Of a stretch of 64,000 nt of DNA, positions 36,066-45,702 are shown in pieces. Under the pieces are notes generated by a model. The model saw nothing but the letters and a program-made list of their open reading frames with translations. It had not been told where the DNA came from and ran no database searches. Each line of letters begins with the position of its first letter. The stretch's first letter is position 1. Source of the stretch: Nostoc sp. LPT (lineage in GTDB: Bacteria > Cyanobacteriota > Cyanobacteriia > Cyanobacteriales > Nostocaceae); the NCBI RefSeq assembly GCF_017115165.1, contig NZ_JABXKF010000156.1, positions 1 to 64,000 on the forward strand, read 5' to 3'. The position numbers were made by a program, and so were the translations under genes.

Positions 36066-36760
36066 GTCCTATTTCTAGGTTATCAATTGCTATTTTTAAG
36101 CATTCCCTAATTTTGCCTCTGACAAACAAATTTAGGGCAAAAATTTTTTCTCCCTTCCATTAAGCCAAGATGTGGTGTCTGCTAGTTACTAGTTACTGGT
36201 GCTGAATGTTGTTTATTTAGCACTGGTGTAGTCTTTATTGCTTGATATTTTGCAATCAGACTGCGTTAGATTTGGATTCAGCCAGGGTAAGCTAATGCTA
36301 AGGATACAATACAAAGGGGCTGTCATTATTTATGTATATAAAGGAAAATTTTTACTGGAACATTCAAAGTAAATTTACTTAAAAAAATAGATGTTAGTGT
36401 AATTAAATATAGACATTTTACTGATAACAGCTAGCACCCAGAGATGATAATCCTAGTGCAGAATGACCTAAATAGGCCAATCATATCCCTACGGATTAGC
36501 AAGCTACTAAATTATTGAAAAGCCCAGTTTCTAAACTTTTTGAATTTTGAGAGAAGTTGGAGTGGCGGCTTCAGAGAACTCTGATGGCAATTTCGGGCGC
36601 TCACATTAAGAGGGCGTGATTTTGAATTAACCATAACCGACTAAATAGTTGATCTAAGCTTTTATCCAATAGATTAAATCTATTACAGTTTCATGCCGAA
36701 AATTGTACAAGGTTTTCTATTTTTTCCATGTGAGGAAACATTTTTTGAGGACGACTGGTA
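36066..36760. other. 695-bp AT-rich intergenic region
   Basis: The longest gene-free stretch in the left two-thirds. It lies between the divergent GAF protein and the DegT aminotransferase and should hold both promoters. I see no tRNA, repeat array or conserved small gene. Confidence 0.5.
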
Positions 36761-37954
36761 ATGAATAAAATGACTATTAGAGTTCCTTTTGTAGATTTAA
36801 AGTTACAACATGAACCAATTCAAACGCAATTGCAAGATGCAATCCAATCTGTATTGGAACAGGGAGATTTTATTTTAGGGCAAGCACTTTCAGATTTTGA
36901 AGCAGCATTTGCGGCAGTATCTGGTACAGCTTATGGAGTTGGTGTGGCATCAGGAACAGATGCGATCGCTCTGGGATTACAAGCGTGTAATATTGGTGCT
37001 GGCGATGAAGTCATTTTACCCGCAAATACTTTTATCGCCACCTTAATTGGGGTATTACGTGCTGGCGCCAAACCAATTTTGGTAGATTGCGATCACCAAA
37101 CAGCTTTAATTGACTTAGAAGCCGCAGCAAAGGCAATTACGCCTCAAACCAAAGCAATTATCCCTGTGCATCTCTATGGTCAGATGGTATCACCACGCGA
37201 TCTAATAAACTTTGCCGATACCTACAAACTACTAATTTTTGAAGATGCCGCCCAAGCACATCTGGCCCAAAGAGACGGATATTACGCTGGTTCAGTAGGA
37301 ATAGCAGCAGCTTTTAGTTTCTATCCCAGCAAAAATTTGGGAGCATTTGGGGATGGGGGAATGCTGCTGACACGAGATTCAGATGTAGCCCAGAAGATGG
37401 TGCGCTTGCGAAATTATGGTGCATCACAAAAGTATTTTCATACTGAACCAGGTACAAATAGCCGCTTGGATACTTTACAAGCAGCTATTTTGCACAAAAA
37501 ACTCCCATATTTGCCCCAGTGGAATCGCGATCGCCTGACTATTGCCCAGCAGTATGATAGTGAGCTAGCACGCTTGGCAACTGCTGGGATTATCCCTATA
37601 GAAAATCAAAGTGGTACAGGACACGTTTATCATCTCTATGTGATTAAAGTTGATGATTCTTGCCCAATAGAACGCCAGCAACTCCAGGAAAAACTCACAG
37701 CAGCAGGAATTCAAACTGGTATTCACTACCCAATTCCTTGTCATCTCCAGCCAGCATTCACCAACTTAGGCTATCAACCGGGAGATTTTCCCCAAGCAGA
37801 AAAGTTGTCAAAGCAAATATTATCATTACCGATGTATCCTGGTTTGAGTAGTAGCCAAGTTAAAGAAGTTGTAGCAGCGATCGCCAATGCAGTCTCAACA
37901 AGTTATCAGGCAGATAATCTATCTCCTGCTGACCTTGGCAGCGTGGTAGCCTGA
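36761..37954 (+). CDS. DegT/DnrJ/EryC1/StrS family sugar aminotransferase
   Basis: A 397-residue PLP-dependent enzyme that aminates keto-sugar nucleotides for polysaccharides. RVPFVDLKLQHEPIQTQL is the family start, FIATLIGVLRAGAKPILVD is typical, and the PLP Lys is in FYPSKNLGAFGDGG (residue about 190). The end has GIHYPIPCHLQPAF. An alternative start is the Met four residues in. It opens the exopolysaccharide/exosortase cluster on the plus strand, suggesting a role in making an amino sugar for the exported polymer. Confidence 0.9.
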   Translation: MNKMTIRVPFVDLKLQHEPIQTQLQDAIQSVLEQGDFILGQALSDFEAAFAAVSGTAYGVGVASGTDAIALGLQACNIGAGDEVILPANTFIATLIGVLRAGAKPILVDCDHQTALIDLEAAAKAITPQTKAIIPVHLYGQMVSPRDLINFADTYKLLIFEDAAQAHLAQRDGYYAGSVGIAAAFSFYPSKNLGAFGDGGMLLTRDSDVAQKMVRLRNYGASQKYFHTEPGTNSRLDTLQAAILHKKLPYLPQWNRDRLTIAQQYDSELARLATAGIIPIENQSGTGHVYHLYVIKVDDSCPIERQQLQEKLTAAGIQTGIHYPIPCHLQPAFTNLGYQPGDFPQAEKLSKQILSLPMYPGLSSSQVKEVVAAIANAVSTSYQADNLSPADLGSVVA

Positions 37955-37974
37955 AGTTAATTCATACTTAATGT

Positions 37975-38155
37975 GCATCTAACAATTAGACATTTGTCCT
38001 TTGTGCTTTGTCATTTGTCATTTGTCATTTGTCCTTTGTCCTTTGCAAATGACCAATGACTAATAGACCAATAACCAATAACTAATGACTAATGACCAAT
38101 AACTAATGACCAATGACTAATGACTAATGACTAATGACCAATGACTAATACTGAA
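37975..38155. repeat. STRR heptamer array
   Basis: Tandem TCATTTG/TCCTTTG and then ACTAATG/ACCAATG heptamers between the aminotransferase and exosortase genes. Confidence 0.85.
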
Positions 38156-38159
38156 AATC

Positions 38160-39053
38160 ATGGCACTCCAGCAACAGGTTAAAAATATAAAAGCATCAGG
38201 CTTGTTAAATATAGCTATTTTAGGCGTTTTGCTGCTGCTTTATGCCCCGATATTGCTACACTGGTTGGATGGTTGGCTGCACAAAAATATTAGTACAGAA
38301 CACGAATATTTCAGCCACGGGATTATTGGTCTACCATTTGCGGCTTATCTGGGCTGGATGAACCGGAAAAAGTGGAGACGTTTGCCAGATACCATCAATC
38401 CTTTGGGCGCTGTTTTATTGTTATTAGGGGCAGTTTTTTATCTTAGCGGTGTTACAGAGTGGGTTAACCTTTCCTTGCCCGTTATATTAGTCGGATTATG
38501 CTTGTGGTTTAAGGGAATAGCAGGTTTGCGATTACAAGGATTCCCCCTACTACTAGTATTTTTAGCTACGCCAACAGCATTACCCTATCTCATTGCTCCC
38601 TATACCATGCCTCTGCAAAGCTTCATCGCTGGCACAGCAGGCTTCATACTGAATCAATTTGGTATGGAAGTAACCGTAGATGAGATCAATCTTTACGTGG
38701 GAGGACGGATTGTAGAAGTTGCTCCCTATTGTGCAGGGCTGAAAATGTTGTTTACGACTCTCTACGTTGGTTTGATGCTGCTTTATTGGACAGATGCTTT
38801 ATCTTCACGGCGGACAATTATATCGTTTTTATCTCTTGCTGCGATCGTTAGTATTAGTGCCAATATCATTCGTAATACTTTACTGACTTTCTTTCACGGC
38901 ACAGGTCAAGAAGCGGCTTTTAAATGGCTGCATGAGGGTTGGGGTGGCGATCTCTACTCTGCTTGTATGCTGGTGTCACTAGTGCCCTTACTGAATTGGA
39001 TTAACACCTATTTTTCAGCATCTCTAGAAACTGAGCAAGAAGTAGAAAGTTAG
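38160..39053 (+). CDS. crtB: Cyanoexosortase B
   Basis: A 297-residue integral membrane protein of the exosortase family, thought to cut and transfer proteins bearing PEP-CTERM-type tails to an acceptor during export. About eight membrane segments are visible. The catalytic residues expected for the family are present: Cys in APYCAGLKM (residue about 193), Arg in NIIRNTLL and His in TFFHGTGQ. The next gene is its usual accessory partner, which supports the B type. No PEP-CTERM substrate was found in the window. Confidence 0.87.
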   Translation: MALQQQVKNIKASGLLNIAILGVLLLLYAPILLHWLDGWLHKNISTEHEYFSHGIIGLPFAAYLGWMNRKKWRRLPDTINPLGAVLLLLGAVFYLSGVTEWVNLSLPVILVGLCLWFKGIAGLRLQGFPLLLVFLATPTALPYLIAPYTMPLQSFIAGTAGFILNQFGMEVTVDEINLYVGGRIVEVAPYCAGLKMLFTTLYVGLMLLYWTDALSSRRTIISFLSLAAIVSISANIIRNTLLTFFHGTGQEAAFKWLHEGWGGDLYSACMLVSLVPLLNWINTYFSASLETEQEVES

Positions 39054-39055
39054 AG

Positions 39056-39180
39056 GCATTGGGCATTGGGCATTGGGCATTGGGCATTGGGCATTGGTTA
39101 TTAATTCTTTTCCCTCACTCTTCCATCTCCCCTTGCCCGCTGCTCCCTCATCTCCTCTACTCCCCACTCCCAACTCCCTT
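39056..39180. repeat. GGGCATT heptamer tract and CT-rich stretch
   Basis: Five GGGCATT heptamers (39056-39098) followed by a pyrimidine-rich CTCCCC sequence, between crtB and its accessory gene. A TACGTAAGTCCTA end like that of the MITE lies at about 39197-39209. Confidence 0.75.
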
Positions 39181-39276
39181 CATCTTTCATCATTTATACG
39201 TAAGTCCTAAATATTACTGAACTCACAATGTGATTTTATAAAGTAAAATTTTGCCTAAGTATTGCAAATTTTACTG

Positions 39277-39999
39277 ATGATTTCCTTATCTAAATTTTTC
39301 AAGGAAAACCAATTGACTCAGGTAGCAGCACTTTTGTTATTGCTACTGCTGCTAGCAATGGCAGGGGTTCCCGGATATCTGACAGGACACTGGCAATGGA
39401 AACAGCCGCCCCCTGTTACTACCCTCCACGAATTAAAACAGATCCGCAAGACTGGGTTAACCCTTCCTGGTTGGCAAACCATTGAACAAGCTGAACAGCA
39501 AATTGGCGAACATAATTGGTCTTTGCAGGTAATTAAAAAAGAAGGTTCCGAATCCCAAGCAATCCTGCTTTTGTTGCCGCAAAATGGGCCTATGGATCAA
39601 CCAGAGGTAGAGTGGACAGACGTTAACGGCTGGGGAAGATCACGCTGGGGAAAGTGGGATGTAGCTCAATCTCGTTCTGCGGAATTTACTGTCAAACCAT
39701 CTGCAAAGTTGGCTTCTAATGTCGAAACTAAAGTAGAAGCTAGGTTTTTTCGCGCCTCCACACCACAGCAAACCTTCGCTGTTTTGCAATGGTATGCTAT
39801 GCCAGACGGCGGAAATCCATCACCTTTTTACTGGTTCTTGGCGGATCAACTGGCACAGTGGCGCAAGCAACGCACTCCTTGGGTTGGCGTGAGCATTCTG
39901 ATTCCAATGGAACCTTTGGGGCAAGTAGAAACATCTTGGTCTTTAGCTCAGTCTATTGGGGAAACAGTGCAAGCTGCATTAATGGCAGGTCCTTTGTAG
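39277..39999 (+). CDS. Cyanoexosortase B system-associated protein
   Basis: A 240-residue protein with one N-terminal membrane segment (VAALLLLLLLLAMAGVPGYL, residues about 16-35) and an extracytoplasmic domain rich in Trp (LTLPGWQTIEQAEQQIGEHN; RFFRASTPQQTFAVLQWYAM). It matches the accessory protein that accompanies cyanoexosortase B, in the same way that EpsI-like domains accompany other exosortases. I use ATG 39277; a TTG at 39262 is in frame. The direct 5' neighbour is crtB. Confidence 0.82.
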   Translation: MISLSKFFKENQLTQVAALLLLLLLLAMAGVPGYLTGHWQWKQPPPVTTLHELKQIRKTGLTLPGWQTIEQAEQQIGEHNWSLQVIKKEGSESQAILLLLPQNGPMDQPEVEWTDVNGWGRSRWGKWDVAQSRSAEFTVKPSAKLASNVETKVEARFFRASTPQQTFAVLQWYAMPDGGNPSPFYWFLADQLAQWRKQRTPWVGVSILIPMEPLGQVETSWSLAQSIGETVQAALMAGPL

Positions 40000-40232
40000 A
40001 GCTTGTTATAGATGCCCTTGTGCAGAAATTTATCAAGAGTATGTCTATAAATTATGTTCAAGCTGAAACTCACCTAAAATGATGTTAACAACATGAAGTT
40101 AGAAATTAAATTTAGCAAAATTATTCTCTTTCTCTTGGTAAATACTTGTAGATAAAAGAGACATTGAAGGCATTTTTAGAGTAAAATAACCACTCGGTGC
40201 GACTAATTTCTATATCAATATTTTCTGCACCA

Positions 40233-41588
40233 ATGTTCATAGATCCCAGTTCTTGTATGCGTGGATTCAGCGCCTTGTGTTTTGTCAGTCTTCAAGTAGG
40301 AGTTTTCTTAACAACACCTATCCAACTTGTTGTTGCCCAGCCTTTTCCATCTCAAAGACAATCACCAGGGCTATTCCCTTCGCCTTTGCCAGGTACTGAG
40401 GTTATACCTCCAGGTACGAATGAAGAAATTTCTCCGCAACTCAGTCGCTACCTCTTGGGGCCAGGAGATGCAATTGGTGTTGTGCTTCAGCGTCCTCCAG
40501 GTCCATACCGCTTAGGCATAGGAGATGGAATTAGCGTTTCGGTTCAGCGCTTTCCAGATTTGAGCTTTCAAGCTTTAATCAACCCAGAAGGTAATATTGC
40601 GGTGCCGTTATTGGGAACAGTTTCTTTACAAGGTTTAACTTTGGAAGAAGCTCAAGAAAAAATTCGCTTAGGTTTAAATCGTTATGTCGTCGATCCAATA
40701 ATAGTTTTAGCCTTAGTAACCCAGCGTCAAGACCTCAGTTTTCAAGCTGTAATTAGTCCAGAAGGCAACATCATCGTGCCGCAAGTGGGAACGGTGTCAT
40801 TAAAAGGTTTAACCTTGGAAGAAGCTCAAGAAAAAATTCGCTTGGGCTTGAGTCGCTTTTTCCCAGATCCAATCGTGGTAGTATCCTTAGCAGGAACGCG
40901 ACCAGTTCAAGTTACCATTAGCGGGGAAATATTTCGACCAGGAATTTATCCAATTAATTCACCAACACCCCGCGTTGCTGATGCTTTGCTAATATCTGGT
41001 GGTTCAACGTTGAATGCAGACCTGCGACAGGTGCAAGTACGCCGGAAGTTAATCGATGGTTCTGTGATTTCACAAACTATTGACTTATATGCAGCACTGC
41101 AAAATGGCGGTTCAATCCCGAATTTACGCTTACAAGACGGAGATGCGATACTCGTGCCCCGTCGCGAAGTCGGTAATGAGGACGGTTATGACCGCAATTT
41201 AGTAGCACGTTCATCCTTGGCCACACCACAGATTAGAGTCCGAGTTTTAAACTACGCTGCGGGAGGTCTTTCCATTCAAGCACTGCCTAACGGCAGTACA
41301 TTTGTAGATGCTTTGGGAGGAGTAAATCTAGACACTGCTAATTTGAGAGATATCGCTCTGGTTCGTTTTGATTCGGAACGAGGCAAAGCTGTTACCCAAA
41401 AACTTGATGCTAAAAAAGCTTTAAGCGGTGATGCATCTCAAAATGTGGCACTTCAAGATAACGATGTTATTGTTGTTGGTCGGAACCTCATTGGTAGAAT
41501 TACTAACTTCCTGACCACTATTACCCAGCCTTTCTTCAATGTTCAATCCTTTCTCCGGTTTTTTGACAACGTCGGTGGTAGATATTAG
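40233..41588 (+). CDS. Wza-like polysaccharide export protein with duplicated domain
   Basis: A 451-residue outer-membrane or periplasmic export protein. After a signal peptide (cleavage near VVAQ), the polysaccharide export domain is present twice in tandem: DLSFQALINPEGNIAVPLLG and DLSFQAVISPEGNIIVPQVG, exactly 58 residues apart, followed by SLBB-type domains (VQVTISGEIFRPGIYPINSP; IRVRVLNYAAGG). ATG 40233 is the likely start; GTG 40197 and ATG 40257 are alternatives. It is placed just before the Wzc-like gene, forming the export half of the cluster. Confidence 0.87.
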   Translation: MFIDPSSCMRGFSALCFVSLQVGVFLTTPIQLVVAQPFPSQRQSPGLFPSPLPGTEVIPPGTNEEISPQLSRYLLGPGDAIGVVLQRPPGPYRLGIGDGISVSVQRFPDLSFQALINPEGNIAVPLLGTVSLQGLTLEEAQEKIRLGLNRYVVDPIIVLALVTQRQDLSFQAVISPEGNIIVPQVGTVSLKGLTLEEAQEKIRLGLSRFFPDPIVVVSLAGTRPVQVTISGEIFRPGIYPINSPTPRVADALLISGGSTLNADLRQVQVRRKLIDGSVISQTIDLYAALQNGGSIPNLRLQDGDAILVPRREVGNEDGYDRNLVARSSLATPQIRVRVLNYAAGGLSIQALPNGSTFVDALGGVNLDTANLRDIALVRFDSERGKAVTQKLDAKKALSGDASQNVALQDNDVIVVGRNLIGRITNFLTTITQPFFNVQSFLRFFDNVGGRY

Positions 41589-41807
41589 TAACATTAAAAG
41601 AAGTATACAAGCTGGAAATATTTTGGAGTATAGGAAGCCATATCTTTAACTTATCTTTGAATTCATTAATGGAAAAATCTTAAAGATATCAACCGATATA
41701 TACAATAGGAAGTTGATAGCGTCCTTGTATCAAAGCCACTATCTTTGTTTGGTACTTCCTAAATTTGGAATTTTGTATTTTAAATTTTGAATTGGAGCGA
41801 AGCGACC

Positions 41808-43982
41808 ATGACCCCACCAATTGTTAAGCGCTATCTGATTGCTTTTGATAAATATAAATGGATTGGACTAGCTAGTTTTGCTTTAGTTATTGCAGGGTCA
41901 ACTGTGGTGGCTATGCAACCAGAGCCACCTACTAGCTATATAGCATCTGGTGCACTTAGTTATAATGGCCCACCAGTTTCTTTCTCTACAACTGGTAATG
42001 AAATCCAACAGCAAGGAAAGGAACTGAATGAGGATGTTTTACTATCAAACCAGATAATTGCAGGCGTCGCAGAGAAAGTCGGTGTCAAACCGAAACAACT
42101 CGGCGCAAGTCTTGCCCTTTCTCTACCTAAAAAAAATGCTAAAAGTGGAGAATTAGAATCTCCTCTCTTTGAACTGAAATATGTAGATACTGACGCCAAA
42201 CGATCTGTACAGGTCTTGACGGAATTGATGCAAGCAATGATCAAGTTGAGTAGTGACATCAATACTGGGCGATTACAAGCAATTATTCAAAAGATTAACG
42301 ATCGCACCCCACAAACTAAACGGGAATTGCAAATTGCTGAAAAGAAGCTGGAACAGTACGATCGCATAGAGCGAACAGCAATATTAGCAGCAGAGAATGG
42401 TAGCTTGTTAAGCGCCATTACTGCCAGCCAAAATCTACAACGGCAAATTCAATTAACTATTTCTGGGGTTGATGGTCAAGTTCGCAGTTTACAAAATAAG
42501 TTAGGCTTAACAGTCGGACAGGCTTATGTTTCTTCTGCTTTGAGTGCCGATCCAATTATTGGTAACTTACGATCGCAAATTTATCAAAGTGAATCGCAAA
42601 TCGCTGTACTCAGAAAAGATTTGCGGCCGGAACATCCAACGATGGTGCAGTTAATGCGTCAGAAACAAGCTGCTGAGGAATTACTACAACAACGTGCGGC
42701 TGAAGTTTTAGGTGGTGGTGGGACGGCGGCTCCGCTTCAGGGTAGCGTTGCAGGTATTCGCACTCAAAGCAGCTTAGATCCAACACGCCAGCAATTGGCA
42801 AACCAAATGGTGGCTTTACAAACCCAAAGGGAGACACTGCAACAACAACTAGCTCAAGAAATTCAACAAGAAGCGCGACTACGGCGAGAGTATTCTCTGA
42901 TACCCAATAAGCAATTAGAGCGATCGCGTTTAGAACAGGAGGTTGGACTCAAAAAAGCCATCTATGACCAAATGCAGGTGAAGCTAACCGATGCGAAAAC
43001 CGCAGAGGCAGAAACTACTAGCAGCCTCAGCATTGCCAGACGCCCCGCAGTCATTATCGATCCCAAATCTCCGAAGAGTGTGCCTATTACCCTTGCTGTC
43101 GGCGGTTTCTTAGGTGTATTGGTTGGTGGCGGGGTGATATTTTTGTTAGGAGCATTGGAAGGGACTTTCAAAACCAGGGAGGATATCCGCGAGAGCCTCA
43201 AGCAACGAGAAGTGGCACTGTTGGGAGAATTACCTTTAATGCCAGTTGATGATTTGGGGCCAGATGCTGTGCCGGTGGTATTTTCTCAAGATTCTCCTTA
43301 TTTAGAATTTTATGAGAAATTCCGTAGTAATATGCGCCGGATTGGTGGTAAAAACTTAAAGGTAGTATTGATTACTAGCACCGGTAGCCTAGAGGGTAAA
43401 ACGGCAAGTGCTTATAATTTGGGTATCGCTTCCGCCCGTGCTGGTAAAAGAACCTTGATTATCGAAACAGATTTGCGATCGCCTTCCCGTTGTACATCCT
43501 TGAAAGTAATTCCTGACCCTGAAGCCACTATTGAACCCCTACGTTATTACGCTAATTTGAGTGAATGTATTCGTTTAGTTCCTGATGTGGCAAATTTATA
43601 CATTCTTCCCAGTCCTGGCCCAGTGCGGCAATCCGCTGCTATTCTTGAATCCAGCGAAATGCGGCGGCTGATAGAAGATGTCCGCGAACGGTTTGACCTA
43701 GTTATTTTAGATACTAGTCCTCTCAGCACATCCAATGACCCTTTATTAATTCAACCCTACAGCGATGGGATCGTACTAGTGGCGCGACCAAACTATACGC
43801 AAGAGAATATGCTAGCTGAAGCTATCGATCAATTGGTTGAATCTGAACTGGGGTTATTGGGAGCAATTATCAATGGTGCTGATATCATCGTTTCTGTACC
43901 TGAAGAAGTTGCAAAATCATCAACATTTACATCTGAAGTAGAAGAATCTGAAGAAGTTTCAGCGAGTGCTAACAAAAACTAA
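41808..43982 (+). CDS. Wzc-like polysaccharide co-polymerase with CpsD-type ATPase domain
   Basis: A 724-residue inner-membrane protein. A Wzz domain with an N-terminal membrane segment (WIGLASFALVIAGSTVVAM) leads into a long coiled coil (residues about 160-400), a second membrane segment (VGGFLGVLVGGGVIFLLGAL) and a cytoplasmic BY-kinase-like domain: Walker A STGSLEGKTASA, Walker A' LIIETDLRSPS and Walker B DLVILDTSPL. The C-terminal tail (after ADIIVSVPEE) has no tyrosine cluster, so autophosphorylation of the Wzc type may be absent. ATG 41808 fits the family start. Confidence 0.87.
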   Translation: MTPPIVKRYLIAFDKYKWIGLASFALVIAGSTVVAMQPEPPTSYIASGALSYNGPPVSFSTTGNEIQQQGKELNEDVLLSNQIIAGVAEKVGVKPKQLGASLALSLPKKNAKSGELESPLFELKYVDTDAKRSVQVLTELMQAMIKLSSDINTGRLQAIIQKINDRTPQTKRELQIAEKKLEQYDRIERTAILAAENGSLLSAITASQNLQRQIQLTISGVDGQVRSLQNKLGLTVGQAYVSSALSADPIIGNLRSQIYQSESQIAVLRKDLRPEHPTMVQLMRQKQAAEELLQQRAAEVLGGGGTAAPLQGSVAGIRTQSSLDPTRQQLANQMVALQTQRETLQQQLAQEIQQEARLRREYSLIPNKQLERSRLEQEVGLKKAIYDQMQVKLTDAKTAEAETTSSLSIARRPAVIIDPKSPKSVPITLAVGGFLGVLVGGGVIFLLGALEGTFKTREDIRESLKQREVALLGELPLMPVDDLGPDAVPVVFSQDSPYLEFYEKFRSNMRRIGGKNLKVVLITSTGSLEGKTASAYNLGIASARAGKRTLIIETDLRSPSRCTSLKVIPDPEATIEPLRYYANLSECIRLVPDVANLYILPSPGPVRQSAAILESSEMRRLIEDVRERFDLVILDTSPLSTSNDPLLIQPYSDGIVLVARPNYTQENMLAEAIDQLVESELGLLGAIINGADIIVSVPEEVAKSSTFTSEVEESEEVSASANKN

Positions 43983-44073
43983 TAGTTTTCAAATGTGGAA
44001 ATTCTAACCCAGAGGATACGCAGAGGATTGAAAGGTAGCAATTTTTTGCTACAAGTTTCAGGAAATGCTGTAT

Positions 44074-44745
44074 TTAGTCGCGCCGAAACAAGCCAAACAG
44101 GGGAGCAAGAATTACCCCAAATACAAAACCACCGATGTGGGCCCAATATGCAACTCCACCAGTTTGCACGGTCATATTAGCAGCTGTTTGTAGAGTAGTA
44201 AGACCGGATATCACATTTTGCACAACGAAAAGTCCAATTATGACTAGTGCTGGAACTCTGATTGTGGTGATGAAAATCCCCAAAAATATTAAAGTCATGA
44301 CTTGAGCGTGGGGAAAGCGGATAATGTACGCACCCAAAACTCCAGAAATTGCACCACTTGCTCCCAAGGAAGGAATCTCAGAATTCATCCCAATAAACCA
44401 TTGGCACAAAGCAGCTAAAGCACCACACGCTAAATAAAAAATCAGATATTTGGCATGACCTAATCGATCTTCAATATTGTTGCCAAAAACCCAGAGAAAC
44501 ACCATATTCGAGATTAAGTGCCACCAACCGCCGTGTAAGAATTGTGACGTAAATAACGTTATCCACTCTCCACTCAAATTGGTAGTTAACTGTTGAGGCA
44601 CTACCGCATACTCACCTAAAAACTGACTCAATTGTGCATGTGACAGGCTCACCTCGTGAATAAAAACTAAAATATTCATGCCAATTAACCCGTAGGTGAA
44701 ATACGGGGTGATTCGCGTCGGATTTTCGTCGTAGAGGGGAAACAC
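44074..44745 (-). CDS. Rhomboid family intramembrane serine protease, paralogue A
   Basis: A 223-residue six-helix membrane protease. The catalytic Ser is in GASGAISGVLG and the His in AHIGGFVFG; the oxyanion Asn is in HLISNMVFLWVFGNNIEDRL. I choose GTG 44745 (FPLYDENPTRITPYFTYG follows) because it aligns with the start of the paralogue at 47379; an ATG at 44847 would add 34 unlikely residues. It lies on the minus strand with its paralogue upstream, separated by the tnpB/IS5 insertion. Confidence 0.9.
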   Translation of the reverse strand: MFPLYDENPTRITPYFTYGLIGMNILVFIHEVSLSHAQLSQFLGEYAVVPQQLTTNLSGEWITLFTSQFLHGGWWHLISNMVFLWVFGNNIEDRLGHAKYLIFYLACGALAALCQWFIGMNSEIPSLGASGAISGVLGAYIIRFPHAQVMTLIFLGIFITTIRVPALVIIGLFVVQNVISGLTTLQTAANMTVQTGGVAYWAHIGGFVFGVILAPLFGLFRRD

Positions 44746-45120
44746 AGGTGTTTTTCCTAAATTATAGAAACACTCGGTAAGCGTAAAACTCAGTCTCTTT
44801 AGGGCTGAGATATAAGCGACTCGTGGGACTTTAGTCCTACAGTTCAATTGTCAGTGCCCTTTGGGCTGGGTGTAAGGGGGTAAGGGTGTAGGGGTGTAAG
44901 GGAACCCCATCAATAAATTGAGGGGCTTGATGCAAGGACGCCGTATTTCTCGTACTACGTATCTCGAAATACATCTTTAACTTTATTCCATGTTTAAAAA
45001 CTCTTTCTTGTACCCTCCATAAGGGGCTAATTACCCTACACCCCTATACCCGCCCCGAAGGGGCTTAGTCAGGTTTATTGGCTTTTATGATGAATATGCT
45101 ATCATAAGAGGGGGTATGCT
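44746..45120. other. Intergenic, left flank of the tnpB element
   Basis: Holds G/T-rich runs (GTAAGGGGGTAAGGGTGTAG) and a GCCCC-GAA-GGGGC hairpin at 45051-45063, about 60 bp before tnpB. The left end of the IS200/IS605-type element is probably here but cannot be placed exactly. No gene. Confidence 0.45.
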
Positions 45121-45702
45121 ATGTTAGTTTTTGAGTTTAAAGCATACGGCAAAGCTACCCAGTTCAACGCCATTGATGAAGCAATCCGAACCACACAATT
45201 TATTCGGAATAAATGCTTACGTTTTTGGATAGATGGGAATGCAAAGTCTTGCTTTGATCTCAATAAATACACCAAAGTTTTAGCAGATGAATTTGATTTT
45301 GCTGACTCGCTAAACTCAATGGCGAGGCAAGCTGCTGCTGAAAGAGCATGGGCTGCCATCTCTCGTTTTTACGACAACTGCAAGAAAAAGATTCCGGGGA
45401 AAAAAGGCTACCCCCAATTCCAGAAAAATTGTAGGAGTGTAGAATACAAATCGTCTGGATGGAAGTTGAGAGATGATCGTAAGGCAATAACCTTTACCGA
45501 CAAGAATCGTATCGGTCAGCTGAAGCTTAAAGGCACTCGTGACTTGCATTTCTATCAGCCTAACTAAATTAAGCGAGTGAGGTTGGTGAAACGTGCGGAT
45601 GGTTACTATGTGCAATTTTGCGTATCTGTTGACCGAAAGGAGGTAATTGAACCAACGCATCAAACCATCGGATTGGATGCTGGTACGACGAGCTTCTACA
45701 CT

